Origin: Mytilus trossulus
Lineage: Eukaryota > Mollusca > Bivalvia > Mytilida > Mytilidae
Direction of reading: 5' to 3'
Length of the DNA stretch: 64,000 nt
Assembly: GCF_036588685.1 (NCBI RefSeq)
Contig: NC_086375.1
Span: 42,563,270-42,627,269, forward strand
Positions 23,701 to 35,156 of this stretch are shown here, piece after piece; positions within the stretch are counted from its first letter, which is position 1; the number at the start of each line of letters is the position of its first letter. A program made the translations under genes and the position numbers. The notes beneath the pieces are model-generated. The model saw nothing but the letters and a program-made list of their open reading frames with translations, had not been told where the DNA came from and did not search any database.

Positions 23701-26700
23701 CACCGAAATTAACAGCTGTAGGTCACCGTACAGTCTTCAACAATGAGCAAAGCTTTAATAACCACAAAGTCAGCTATAAAGCTTATAAAAGGCCCTGAAA
23801 TCACAACTGTAAAACAATTCAAACGAGAAAACTAATGGCATAATTAACTTTCAAAAAGTATGAACAAAAAACATTTCTGTCATGTACATTATGTAACACA
23901 GCAACAATGTACTTTTATATTATAAAAAAAAAGTGTATTGCCTAATATTAGTAAACAAACTTCACATGCATAGAAAATCTAAGTTAAGACAACAAATTAA
24001 AATAGGTAAATTTGAGTGCTACTGAAAGGTCACCATTTATTGGTGGACCCGAAACGATTTTTTCCGGACCGGAAACGTTTTTTTCTGGAATTGAACAAAA
24101 AGATCTAGTGTCAGGGGTGGGGGTTTGAGTTAGGGTCGGTCGGGAATCATGAAACAGACATATAATTTTTTTGGCCTCATGTCATGAACAATGAAACGTG
24201 GACAGAATATTTAAATCTTTTACTTTTTGAACTCTTTCAGATGATTTAGACTTGGCCTATCGTAGTGTCTTACCTGTTGATGTACAAGGTCCAGAGGGGA
24301 GATCACTCTTACTTTCACAGAAAAAAGATGTTAATCAGGTTAATTTGATAATTGATTGTACAAAATATAGCAATCAAAAAAATGTTTTAAAACTTATGTA
24401 TTAAGTTATAAACCCATTTACTATGTACATGTAGTAGCTTACCTGCACATAACAGTATGGCCTCAAGTTGCATTTACTACAATATATATTTACCATGACA
24501 TAAAAAGTCCTTTTTGGCACAACAGGGAAAGCGTAATCATACAGAAATAGTAAAAATGTTGTTAGACACAGAGGCGGACTGTAAAAATGTGATAGATATT
24601 TTCAATCACCACAAATGGAGGCTTGTTTAAGTATTGTATAAATCATACATGTGAATGTTAAATCAATTTTTTAAACACATTTTATATGAGTAAAAAGGAA
24701 ATGTTGGGTATGTTTTACTGAGACATCAACTTGAACTACATAATTAATCAAAAGTCATCTAGATGGGGAGAAAACAACTGATGACTTGTATATTATACAA
24801 TGTGACTGTCAACTCAAAATATTAAATCATTTTAAGTCTTAATAATAAAAATTGTTTTTAAATTAGTTTGAAACAATCAAATGCTCCACTATAAACACCA
24901 AATTCTTCTGATAACAAAAATATCATTTGTAAGATAGGACATTAGACCACTGACAAGGTTTCTTACTTATGACAATCACATAGATATTTTTATCTGGATT
25001 CTAGCTGAAGAACAATATTCATATATATTGTGTTTTGAAATTATTAGTATTTTTTTATAAATGCAGAAACATTTGAATATTGTTTGTTGAAATTTTTATC
25101 ATGCTTTTTATTTTTTCCAGAAACATTTGAAGGTTGTGCAGTTAACATTTGATGTCGAGCATTATCTTGAGGAAGTGATTGGTCAAAAAGCAGAGTGGGG
25201 TCATCGTTATGTTTCATTTACGAACTATGACCTGCAAATTCTTGATGTAAGCTAAAAAAATCGCTAAAATTAATATCTAGATAATCATGCATATTCTTTG
25301 ATTATTGTTTCATTTGGTAACTTTCTCATCAGCAGTTTGTAACTGCTTTAATATTTAAGGGCAAATATAAAATGTTTGATTTCTTCCTGTACATGTTCAG
25401 ACAATTTTTTTTGGCAGAAATTTGCCCCAAAATGGGTCATCAGGTGCAAAAATCGTCAATTTTGCCGATTTTTCACCCCTTCTCTTGACCCAGAAGATCC
25501 AGGGTTGCTGGTTAAGGTATCCAGCTGTAGCCTGCGTGTAGAGTGGACCCTAGTGAACAAATTGACCCCAACAGTTGTTAGGTCGGAGTGAATCTGATCT
25601 TGATTCAGCAGTCTACAGAAGGTCATTTGGACCCAAAATACTGAATTTCACGATTTTTGCCGATTTTTGTCTTCGAATGGACCCAAAACCGGAAGTAGTT
25701 GTTTCCTATGCGTATTTTAATAATAATAATGATCAGTAGTTTTATGGCCGTGGGTTTTCACTATCTTTGCCAGTTTTATGCCTCTGAACTTCTTGTGTAA
25801 GATACAGATGTGAAGCCTACCCCTCCAGAAAACCAAGTTTTAGCTAATTTCAATTTTCCAAGTCCGTATTTGTGCTCAAAATGCTACTTATACATGAGAA
25901 ACGTGAATATGGATAGCCTCAGGTTGATGGAACATGCATAACTTTTAAAATAAGTATCATAAAGTGGACTTCTAAAAGTATGGAACGCCATTGGAGCCAA
26001 ATAACAGTTATTAGGGTCCGCCCGTCAAATGACGGTCACCGCATGGTTAGGGTTAAGTAAAAGGGTTATTGACAATTATTTAACTTATATTTGCTACTAA
26101 AGTCTTTGCTGACTAGATGTTTGCTTTTTGCATTCATTCTGAAAATGAATGACATTTTCCCTTGGAATTTATGCAAACAACCATCAAAGATTTAAATTTT
26201 GCACTTTTAATGTACACCTCTTTGGACTGTTGATTTTGGTTCTTACTTACAGGTATGTGCAGATAGAAATTTAGTTGTTGGAAAAGTCATTGTGTTATTA
26301 CATGCTCGTGAAGAAGTAGACCTGCCAAAGAAAGTAAAGAGATGGTAAGGCAGATATTATTAAATTCAATACTTAGATAAAAATATAATCAAATCTAAAC
26401 TTTATATATAAAAATAAGGAGATGTGGTGTGATTACCAATGAGACAACTATCCACCAAAGTTCAACCGTGCAACCTTCTTCAGTTAGAAAAAACAATATT
26501 GTATAGTGGGCTTTAAAAGGCCCTGACATAAAAAATATAAAACAATTATATTGAGAAAATAAATGTCCTAATTTATATAAAAAAAATCACAAAAAAACAA
26601 ATTTAACAGACATAAACTAATGACAACCACCAAAATATTTGAAACAGTTGTGTCTGGGTTTATGTATATGTTATGTGTAAATAATAATAATAATAATAAT

Positions 26701-29238
26701 AAACACTATATATTGGGATAAATAGCACCCATAAGATTGTTCACTGAACTATAAATTACTCAACTTGAATATTTATTAATTAAGAAATGTGAGGTATTTG
26801 CTTGCCAGATAGAAATTGAAAAAAAAAAAAAATTAAAAATAACATCATGAGGTAGAAGTAAAGGGTTGATCAATCATAGATAAATGCTACAACTTGTGTC
26901 GGAATGGATTCAACAGAGGCAACAAAAGATTTACTTTGTACACTATATCATCTGATGACAACAAAAACACTGACAAGGTTTTATGCTTGGGATAGTCCCA
27001 TAAAACCAGATGTTTTTGCTATTGACAATATTTGGGTTGCTGTTATTATAGAGTGTTTCAAAGTTTGGAATTAACAAAATAAGAACTAAAAAGTTTTTAA
27101 AAATATACAGCATTTAGTTACAAGTATTCCAAAAGTTCACATACAGTTTCATGATGTATTCAGATATTTTTATTGTTTGGCTTCAGGGAATTTCAGGTGT
27201 ACATTTTATTAGCAGACATTTTAGTGTCCAATACATAAATTCAAAGTTTTAAAATAATGTGATTACTTTGTAGCAAGAATTCTATCAAGATGTACCAGAC
27301 CAGTTTTTGTTTTACTTGGAATTTAACAAATGGTAGGTTGTTGTAATAGTAGTATAGGCTTGATATGAGTTTAATTCCTACTTTTATAATATCTAAAAGA
27401 GCAATTCATTTTGATTATAAGTTGAGTAAAACTTTGACATTGTGAAGTGATGTGAAAGCATCCCATGTGAAAGCAGTTGTACGTGATAAATGAGAAATTT
27501 GCATAATTGAGAATGTTTTGAAATGTACAATTAATTTTTAGCATATTTATTGAATTACACCAGTGGAGCTTTATTGCAATGACTAAGGTCATAAAATGTT
27601 TAAGTACAAATATCGATTGATGAAAATTTAAGTGTCTATTCTTGAACAAATCAGCAAGTTTACTGGACATGCTATATGCACTCCTCAGAAGTCCAGGTAT
27701 TACTAGAGACAAAATAGTTGATCGATCAGTATATTTTAACAGTCCACCATAAAGAATTGCAATGCGAAGAAAACACATCTTGAAAAATCTATTTTTCCAT
27801 TTTGTAGGTTTTTATGACACAGTAAACATTGACAGGTTAACTGAGGTCAATGAGACAGAGATGAGAAGGTATTTATTTATAGATATATTTATTTTGAATA
27901 AGCTATTGATGTTTCTCCGGGTTTTATCATGTTTTATTTCAACTAGAAATCAATTGTTGTAGCAGTACAGAAAACCAAAGGATAAATTTCCCAATAAATT
28001 TTAAGTAAGCTTCATTACTTCAATGTTGATATTTTTTTCAGGAAAGAATGGAAGCCTGGACATAGAGAATGTGCCTTACTGAGACGTCAGATGTTTGTCC
28101 CCCAGTCCACTCATAGATATATCAATGTTCTCACTAATGAAGCTGTGTTCAAAGGTTTGTATATAAGTTGAGTTACTCGAGAATGTGCCTAAATGAAATG
28201 TCAGATTCTTGTCCTTCAGTCTACACATAGATATATATAGCAATGTTCTCACTGAAGATCTCACTAAAGAAGATGTGTTCAACTTCTAAGATATGTACAA
28301 ATGTAAAGTTGATGGTGATCTAGAAATCTCAAAACAGTGTGTGGAGTAAAACATTGTAAGAATACGAGCAAGTACTGGTTTGTTTATATAGTCATAAAAA
28401 TGTTTCCAGTAGGACGGAATGTATTCTATAGATTTTCAACCTTGTGAGCTAGCTTTTCAAAAAAGTTTTGATTCATTAATGTTAGTCTAGTTCTAAGCTG
28501 GTTTACTTTTATCCATTGTGACTTGGAAGGAGAGTGGTCTCATTGGCACTCACACCACATCTTCCTATATCTATATATTCATATCAAATTAACATGTATC
28601 ATCTTGGAAACATATACATGTATATATAATGTTTGCTGCTAGTTTTCTAATTTAAACAGATGCACCTAATGTAAAAACATTCCATCACTGCATTTTAATG
28701 TGAAATATATATTTCAGCAAAATGTTGAATTTCAATATCTCTTAAATGAAAAATCTTCAATTATATCGCTCTCTAAATTAGAGTGTAATTATGTCTATCA
28801 GGAACACATTTCAGTTTCTCAGCAAATAAGTCATAGCTTCCTGAGGTGTATGTAGCCATTGTTTTTTTCCCTGTTTTCTCAAGAAGTGTGTATTTACTGG
28901 CATGCACATGTATAAAATTAAGCAAGTTTACAACACTGAGGCACTTCATGTTCCAATTATTTTATTAGTAGAATGCTAAAACCACAAATGTAAAACCAGC
29001 TTAACAGTTAATTTGGCATATTCTATGAAATTTGTATTGTTTTTTTTCAGATAAATTTGTAGGGTATCGGGTAATTTTATTTCAATGTAACATTATCCCT
29101 GAAATAATACACAATACAATTTAATTATTGATACATAATTTTTATGATGGATAGAAATAGTTTTCATTATTTTACATTTCAGGAAAATCATTGTCAATGA
29201 TAGTCTCCCCTCAGCATTTCGTTGCTATACTAATGTGA
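17753..29238 (+). CDS. DCAF15: DCAF15 orthologue, CUL4-DDB1 ubiquitin ligase substrate receptor (5'-incomplete)
   Basis: Exons: 17753-17871, 18858-19005, 19895-20001, 20864-20964, 22246-23262, 24241-24338, 25121-25246, 26253-26344, 27274-27332, 27808-27868, 28042-28154, 29183-29238 (TGA). All junctions have GT/AG and consistent phase, giving 698 residues plus a missing N-terminus. Family landmarks: SARLF near residue 14, VFLGFTKCGQFVVSY (about 42), YVYKLQWWRF (about 73), VSEVRLFGEEDVTQDL (90), CxxC at 150/153 with CLAH at 169/172 matching the zinc site of human DCAF15, QLTFDVEHYLEEVI with WGHRYVSFTNYD (about 537-567), and the C-terminal RYINVLTNEAVFKGKSL. Known role: with DDB1 and DDA1 it presents substrates to CRL4; the human protein is the target of aryl-sulfonamide glues that recruit RBM39. 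The large fifth exon adds a Ser-rich linker. Human DCAF15 is 600 residues. Confidence 0.92.
18269..18655. mobile_element. TIR element with an internal tandem duplication, in DCAF15 intron 1
   Basis: The ends are ATACCCCCGCTG (18269-18280) and CAGCGGGGGTAT (18644-18655), exact inverted copies. Inside, a segment with TTTTTCTCAGGAACTA, GGATTTCTGAAATTTGG and CAGCTATACCGTGTGATG occurs twice (about 18340-18420 and 18505-18590), about 165 bases apart. Open frames here are repeat-derived. Confidence 0.65.
19972..20139 (+). repeat. Four 42-base tandem units duplicating a DCAF15 splice donor
   Basis: Each unit runs from TAGTTCT(A/T)AAGT through CTAGTCTTGGGTCAGAG and GTTAGATAAATA. The first unit holds the true end of exon 3 and its donor at 20002. 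Copies of CAGAG|GTTAGA recur at 20044 and 20086, and GTTAAA at 20128. Use of the second or later donors keeps frame (42 = 14 codons) but adds TCT TAA, a stop. Only the first donor gives full-length DCAF15. Confidence 0.9.
20362..20730 (-). repeat. Dispersed repeat, reverse copy of 5746-6170
   Basis: It reads GATAAATATCGTATTACAC, then GATCTGCAAAAAGATGTGTT, GCATGGTCACC and GGGTGCAGAAAGGGATAAAT, the reverse complement order of the copy at 5746-6170. It lies in the intron between DCAF15 exons 3 and 4. Confidence 0.7.
21333..21542. mobile_element. MITE, TACTGTAAATTCAG family
   Basis: TIR TACTGTAAATTCAGAAATTA faces TAATTTCTGAATTTACAGTA. The 210-base body holds TTATTATTGCG and CGCAATAATAAA motifs. 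A diverged copy interrupted by another repeat lies at 51086-51517. Non-coding, in DCAF15 intron 4. Confidence 0.75.
23643..23835 (+). repeat. Dispersed repeat, GAGATGTGGT family, longest plus copy
   Basis: It contains GAAGATGTGGTATGATCGCC, ACTCTCCACAGAAG, ACAGCTGTAGGTCACCGTAC and CAACAATGAGCAAAGC. The reverse copy at 38150-38342 ends with the complementary GAGAGTTGTCTCATTGGCAA. The family is scattered in introns of both large genes. Confidence 0.75.
24010..24180 (+). repeat. Repeat fragment with GGACCGGAAACG motif
   Basis: The sequence ACCCGAAACGATTTTTTCCGG followed by a G-rich stretch with GGGTCGGTCGGG recalls the subterminal GTCGGTCGGG of the Harbinger-like element near 31780. Relationship is only suggested. 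Confidence 0.35.
26408..26640 (+). repeat. Dispersed repeat, GAGATGTGGT family
   Basis: It starts AAGGAGATGTGGTGTGATTA, continues with GAGACAACTATCCACC and an AT-rich tail, and is followed by an (AAT)n microsatellite at about 26679-26702. It lies in the intron after DCAF15 exon 8. Confidence 0.7.
28178..28283 (+). pseudogene. Decayed tandem copy of DCAF15 exon 11
   Basis: Starting 24 bases after the donor of exon 11 (28042-28154), the sequence repeats its second half: GAGAATGTGCC, ATGTCAGAT, CTTGTCC, CATAGATATAT, CAATGTTCTCACT and GATGTGTTCAA match in order. The copy has an early in-frame TAA and indels, so it cannot serve as an exon. It is most simply a local duplication that then decayed. 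Confidence 0.8.
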
Positions 29239-29398
29239 TTCTGATGGTCACAGGTGCCAAGAGAAGACGGCAGTTATCATAATGTTTTGTTACAAGACTA
29301 ATTATTGAATTGACACAAGACTTTTTAAGTTGTAGACCAAGACTTTGTAATTAAGCAGTGTCATATTTTAACTCAAACATCAGTGTTCAGATTTGTCA

Positions 29399-29404
29399 AA
29401 TAAA
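29399..29404 (+). other. Poly(A) signal of DCAF15
   Basis: AATAAA lies 161 bases after the stop at 29236-29238, ahead of AT-rich DNA. It is the nearest canonical hexamer. Confidence 0.65.
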
Positions 29405-30871
29405 AGTTTTCATTTGAAAATTATTCTTCTTTTGAATTAATGCCACAACATTTAAGGGATCTCACAAACTCTGTAGTATGAAATAAAAAAAACTCATTAA
29501 GAACCATGAAGGATGACTGGGGAATAGAAATATGAACACTTAGGTTTTCTTTCTACTGACAGTAAAATCCATGATACAGTGTGGTGTCTCTTTGTATGTG
29601 CATTAAATCTGAGACCTTGTTTAAGATAAGGTCAAGCCCTCTACACATTAGGAACTCTTGTAGCAACTCTTTTAACAAAAATGGTCCACAGGGTGACTTC
29701 TTACAAGGAAATCAGCCTTTAAAATTGAAAGCTCATTTTATAACATTTATACTACAGGAGATCTATACAACTGCAAATTATTAATCGTTTCTAAATTTAG
29801 CACTGGTCATTATTATTCCATGACCAAATGGTCATATTGAAAAAAAGTGCAATCTATTATTAATTTAATTGTGTGTTCAGCAGTTTCCTTAATGGAGCTA
29901 TTTCTGAAACTTAACCAAACAGATGTAGACTGACCTTGGTCAAGAGATTAAAAGTAGACCAAAAATACCTGTAAAACAGTTTTATTGAAAAAGTACAAAG
30001 TAACATATATAAGAAATAACAGACAAAAAAATATCTATAAACAACAAATTCAAATATAACTTGAATAATAAATACCCTATAGATGTATATATAAGTAACA
30101 ATATTTTACATTCGTTATAAATGGACGGCAAGAAAAATATCACAAATATATGATGGATAGATTGCTGATTGTAAAGCAATTAACCATATTAAATATTACA
30201 TATTACACTGTGCACATTAAATAACATATAGATACCATTCACTTGAGTATTAAAAATAAAACACACAACTATGCCGTCCCATTTACTACAGAATTGGTAT
30301 TCAATATTTCACACTCTAAGGTAAAAATTCTACCAAATTCCAATTTTGCATAGATTCTACTGAAAGGTCACAGTTTTAAACATGTCCATACATTATATAA
30401 ATTGGTAATGCATCATTTTGACCAAACAAAAAGTCTTGTAAAATTGTTAACAAAATTCTTATATATAAATATTTACAAAATAAATTTTATGGATTAAACT
30501 TTAGTGTCCAATTCTGTTCAAACTAATTCAGATAATATAATATATATTGAACCTTATTATTCTGATCAAGCTTTCAACATCTATGTTGAGCCCACTCTAA
30601 ACAAGATTAATACAAAAATGGAAATGTAATATACAACTATACCTCACTTGTATTAATTTGAATCCATTGGATTTAATTATTCAGATGTTTAATTCTGAAC
30701 AAATCAAATAAGAATATGTATCCACACGAATTCACAATTCCATGATCATTTGATTGTGAAATCATGGTCTCAAGACAATTATTTGGCATGTATTCAAAAA
30801 GTTAACATCATAAAGTAGAAACTTTCAAATTGAAGTGACACCACTTCATGGTTCACAACCTTAATCAAAAC
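29405..30871. other. Gene-free DNA between convergent genes
   Basis: AT-rich sequence with no supported exon or clear transposon ends. DCAF15 ends to the left on the plus strand; the NACHT-WD40 gene ends to the right on the minus strand. Confidence 0.6.
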
Positions 30872-31444
30872 TGTTAAAGTCATAAGAAACCTCAAATCAA
30901 AAAAAATTAATACATATGTTTTTTATAACTCAATGGATAGTTTTCATTATAAAACTTATGTACATATACTTTTTCTGAAAAAAATTCTTTAATTTATTCA
31001 TATTTAGAAGTTTACTTATTTGAATTGCTTCCTTCCAGCAAGCAATTCTCCCGACATATTTTCCGTATGCAAGGTGACCTCAGTGTGACCCATCTCGTAA
31101 AAATCCGGTGACCACAATACGCATGGATGTCCTTAAAATAAACTATTATCTGAATATACATGTTAAACAAGTGCTCAATTTCCATGCTTTTTTGTTTATT
31201 TTTTCGTCAATTGTTGACAAACAGGTGACAATCGTTAAACTTCAGCTTCAAAACACGAACTTTAATTACCTGCCATATTTTCACAACACTGACCGTTGAA
31301 AAAAAAATGAGATTATACGAAATTTTCACGAAAAAAATGATAAATTCGAGCACAGAAGACTAAGTTTATGATGTTTGTATGCATTGGTTAAGATTTGGAA
31401 GAACATTATTTTTCGTCGGGCACTCGTTTCTTATGACTTTAACA
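30872..31444. mobile_element. 573-base element with 19-base perfect TIRs
   Basis: The left TIR TGTTAAAGTCATAAGAAAC is exactly complementary to the right GTTTCTTATGACTTTAACA. The frame at 31108-31299 inside shows no domain. No clear target duplication. Non-autonomous. Confidence 0.75.
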
Positions 31445-31717
31445 TGATAGGATTGATGAAAAGACACAATAAAACATTAAATAATATAAATATATAAAAA
31501 TGTACTTTGTTGGACATTAAATTCAAGATTTACCTTTACCTAAGGTGTAACCCATAAATAAGTTGAACCAACTTTATTCGAAATGAAAAATACTAAAACA
31601 TTAAATGTGAAAGAAAATTTACAAAAACAACTTCAGAAATTGCAACACAGACTGCAGAATTATGAACTATTAGAACTCATTACTTCAATGCCTTTGAAAA
31701 TATTGCTTTTACAGTAA

Positions 31718-34700
31718 GGCCACGTTTTTTTAATTTGTTGGTTTACGGATTTTCTCCATGAAAAAGTCGGGTCAGTCGGTCGGGAAAAAAAAGAAAAAAA
31801 AATATCTTTCAAGACATGCAAAATAAAATATATTTCACCTTTCTAATAATATGTTTGTCATACTATTTTGTCATCATTCTTGAATTTTAGTTTGATGAAA
31901 TATTACTGCTCAGCTGTAAACATCGCATGACATTGTCTAAAAATGTCCGGTAAAAAAAGGGGGGTAGACGGACAAAGATGAAATTAAATCGTCACTTCAC
32001 AAACAAGAAAAACAGATTACTGTCAGTAGCTCTTAATCAAAACTCGGTGAATAATAATAAGCTCGAAAACTGATAAAGAAAAAATGTAAAACGTCGTACG
32101 AAAATAAGTTTCAACACGTCTGTCAAAAACGTAATAGACTCGTCCACTGGAAAAACGAGAATATAAGGTTAAATAATCTGTTGTCATGAATTCCCATTTT
32201 TTATCCAAATGGACGATATTTTTTTTTTATTATCTATGAAACAAGAAAATATCAAATGATTTGTTAAAATTCAGTACTTTAACGTGATGTCTTGAACTTC
32301 CACCTGTCCAGATTTGGACAAGTCTATTTCTATGAGAACATGCATTTTACAGACTGGTGACAAATAAGGAAAACGAACTTATTGTGTTATTGGTTTTAAA
32401 CACAGGTTTCGTTCCGCAAAATTATTTGCTCAAACAACATTTCAAGGTCATTAATAATTGATTTGTCTTTTTTTAGAAACGTAAACTGGAAGTTTCTTTT
32501 TTGTACAACAGAAAGTGTCATCACTTCTGTTAGTGATTAATGCATTTCATTTCATAAACAAGAGGCTCTCAAGAGCCTGAATCGCTCACCTGAATTCTTT
32601 TTGTTAAATCTCTCATCAATGATTATTTTGGCTTTTCAATTTATTTCAATGTTTTTTGGATCGTCCTATTTTCTTCAAAAGCCAAAAAAAAAATCATTTT
32701 CTCCTATGTTCTATTTTAGCCATAGTAGCTATGTTTCTTGACATACAAGGAAATAAAATATAAAATTTATACTAAATACTCTGAAACTCATTTAGCCTAA
32801 GTTTGGCTGAAATTGATACAGCAGTTTCAAAGGAGAAGATTTTTTAAAGTAAGTCAACATGATGAACAAATTGCGAAAAAAGTCCTTAACTCCTTAAGGG
32901 GTCAATTGACAATTTTGGTCAAATTGACTTAATTGAAGATCTTACTTTGCTGAACATCATTGCTGTTTACAGTTTATTTCTATCTATAATTATATTCAAG
33001 ATAATAAACAAAAACAGCAAAATCTCCTTAAAATTATCAATTCAGGGGCAGCAACCCAACAACAGGTTGTCTGATTCATCTGAAAATTTCAGGGCAGATA
33101 CATTGTAGATCTTGACCTGATAAACAATATAACCCCAGGTCAGATTTGCTTTAAATGCTTTGGTTTTTGAGTTATAAGCCAAAAACTGCATTTGACCCCT
33201 ATGTTCTATTTTTAGCAATGGCGACCATGTTTGTTGATAGATCATAACTTCGGATACAATTTACAAACTAGATACCCTAAGGAACATTCAGTTAAAGTTT
33301 GGAAGTATTTGGCCCAGTAGTTTCAGAGGAGAAGAATTTTGTAAAAGATTTTTAAGATTTACGAAAAATGGTTAAAAATTGACTATAAAGGGCAATAACT
33401 CCTAAAGGGGTCAACTGACCATTTCCGTCATTTGACTTATTTGTAAATCTTACTTTGCTGAACATTATTGCTGTTTACAGTTTATCTCTATCTATAATAA
33501 TATTCAAGATAATAACCAAAAACAGCAAAATTTCCTTAAAATTATCAATTCAGGGGCAGCAACCCAACAACAGGTTGTCTGATTCATCTGAAAATTTCAG
33601 GGCAGATAGATCTTGACCTGATAAACAATATAGCCCAAGGTCAGATTTGCTCTAAATGCTTTGGTTTTTGAGTTATAAGCCAAAAACTGCATTTGACCCC
33701 TATGTTCTATTTTTAGCAATGGCGACCATGTTTGTTGATAGATCATAACTTCAGATACAATTTACAAACTAGATACCCTAAGGAACATTCAGTTAAAGTT
33801 TGAAAGTATTTTGCCCACTAGTTTCAGAGGAGAAGATTTTTGTAAAAGATTACTAAGATTTACGAAAAATGGTTAAAAATTGACTATAAAGGGCAATAAC
33901 TCCTAAAGGGGTCAAATGACCATTTCCGTCATGTTGACTTATTTGTAAATCTTACTTTGCTGAAAATTATTCCTGTTTACAGTTTATCTCTATCTATAAT
34001 AATATTCAAGATAATAACCAAAAACAGCAAAATTTCCTTAAAATTACCAATTCAGGGGCAGCAACCCAACAACGGGTTGTCTGATTCATCTGAAAATTTC
34101 AGGGCAGATAGATCTTGACCTGATAAACAATATTACCCCATGTCAGATTTGCTCTAAATGCTTTGGTTTTTGAGTTATAAGCCAAAAACTGCATTTGACC
34201 CCTATGTTCTATTTTTAGCAATGGCGACCATGTTTGTTGATAGATCAAAACTTCGGATACAATTTATAAATAAGATACCCTAAGGAACATTCAGTTAAAG
34301 TTTGAAAGTATTTGGCCCAGTAGTTTCAGAGGAGAAGATTCTTCTATAATAATATTCAAGATAATAACCAATAACAGCAAAATTTCCTTAAAATTACCAA
34401 TTCAGGGGCAGCAACCCAACAACAGGTTGTCTGATTCATCTGAAAATTTCAGGGCAGATAGATCTTGACCTGATAAACAATATTACCCCATGTCAGATTT
34501 GCTCTAAATGCTTTGGTTTTTGAGTTATAAGCCAAAAACTGCATTTGACCCCTATGTTCTATTTTTAGCAATGGCGACCATGTTTGTTGATAGATCAAAA
34601 CTTCGGATACAATTTATAAATTAGATACCCTAAGGAACATACAGTTAAAGTTTGAAAGTATTTGGCCCAGTAGTTTCAAAGGAGAAGATTCTTGAAATAG

Positions 34701-34946
34701 TTTACGACAACAGACGACGACAAACGACGGACGACAGACGACGGACGCCAAGTGATGGCATAAGCTCACTTGTCCCTTCAGGACAGGTGAGCTAAAAAAG
34801 GATATTTTAATTATTTTTCAGGGACAATGCATTTGTTAGGGTCGGCGAGAATAAAAAAGCCTAAAAAGTCGATTTTATTTTTATTGTGGAAATCGGCAAA
34901 ATCGGGTCGGCGGATCCGTAAACCAACAAATTAAAAAATCCTGGCC
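31718..34946. mobile_element. PIF/Harbinger-like non-autonomous element containing another repeat
   Basis: The left end GGCCACGTTTTTTTAATTTG and the reverse complement of the right end, GGCCAGGATTTTTTAATTTG, match over about 33 bases and both continue to TTGGTTTACGGAT. TAA flanks it at 31715-31717 and 34947-34949. A TWA target site with GGCC-type ends fits PIF/Harbinger. Most of the interior (32563-34799) is a different repeat. No transposase seen. Confidence 0.65.
32563..34799. repeat. Nested repeat with hairpin start and four tandem units
   Basis: It begins with the palindrome AGGCTCTCAAGAGCCT and GAATCGCTCACCTG, and ends GGACAGGTGAGCTAAAAA, so GCTCACCTG/CAGGTGAGC face each other. Inside, a unit with CAGGGGCAGCAACCCAACAAC recurs at 33043, 33551, 34053 and 34403 (spacings 508, 502 and 350). 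Before the right end is a run of GACGACAGACGACGGACG. A fragment resembling the AGGAGAAGATTTTTGTAAA part occurs at 41910-41940. Class unknown. Confidence 0.75.
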
Positions 34947-35156
34947 TAATGAAAAGTGATAGTTCACACTTCAAGAATTTTACTCCTTGATGTTTAACAC
35001 AAAAGAGTAAATGGTTGAAACATAAAAGACATAGTTTCCTATTCCCAAAGATAATTAAATCCGATTACAACTATAGATTTTATAATATATATACTGTACT
35101 TGCACTCAAATAAATTAAAATATGAATGAAATAGTTCATTTCAGAAGAGAATATTT

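Noticed and set aside
27371..27778. 135-residue minus-strand frame in a DCAF15 intron
   Set aside because: No recognisable domain, spans the acceptor side of plus-strand introns, likely chance.
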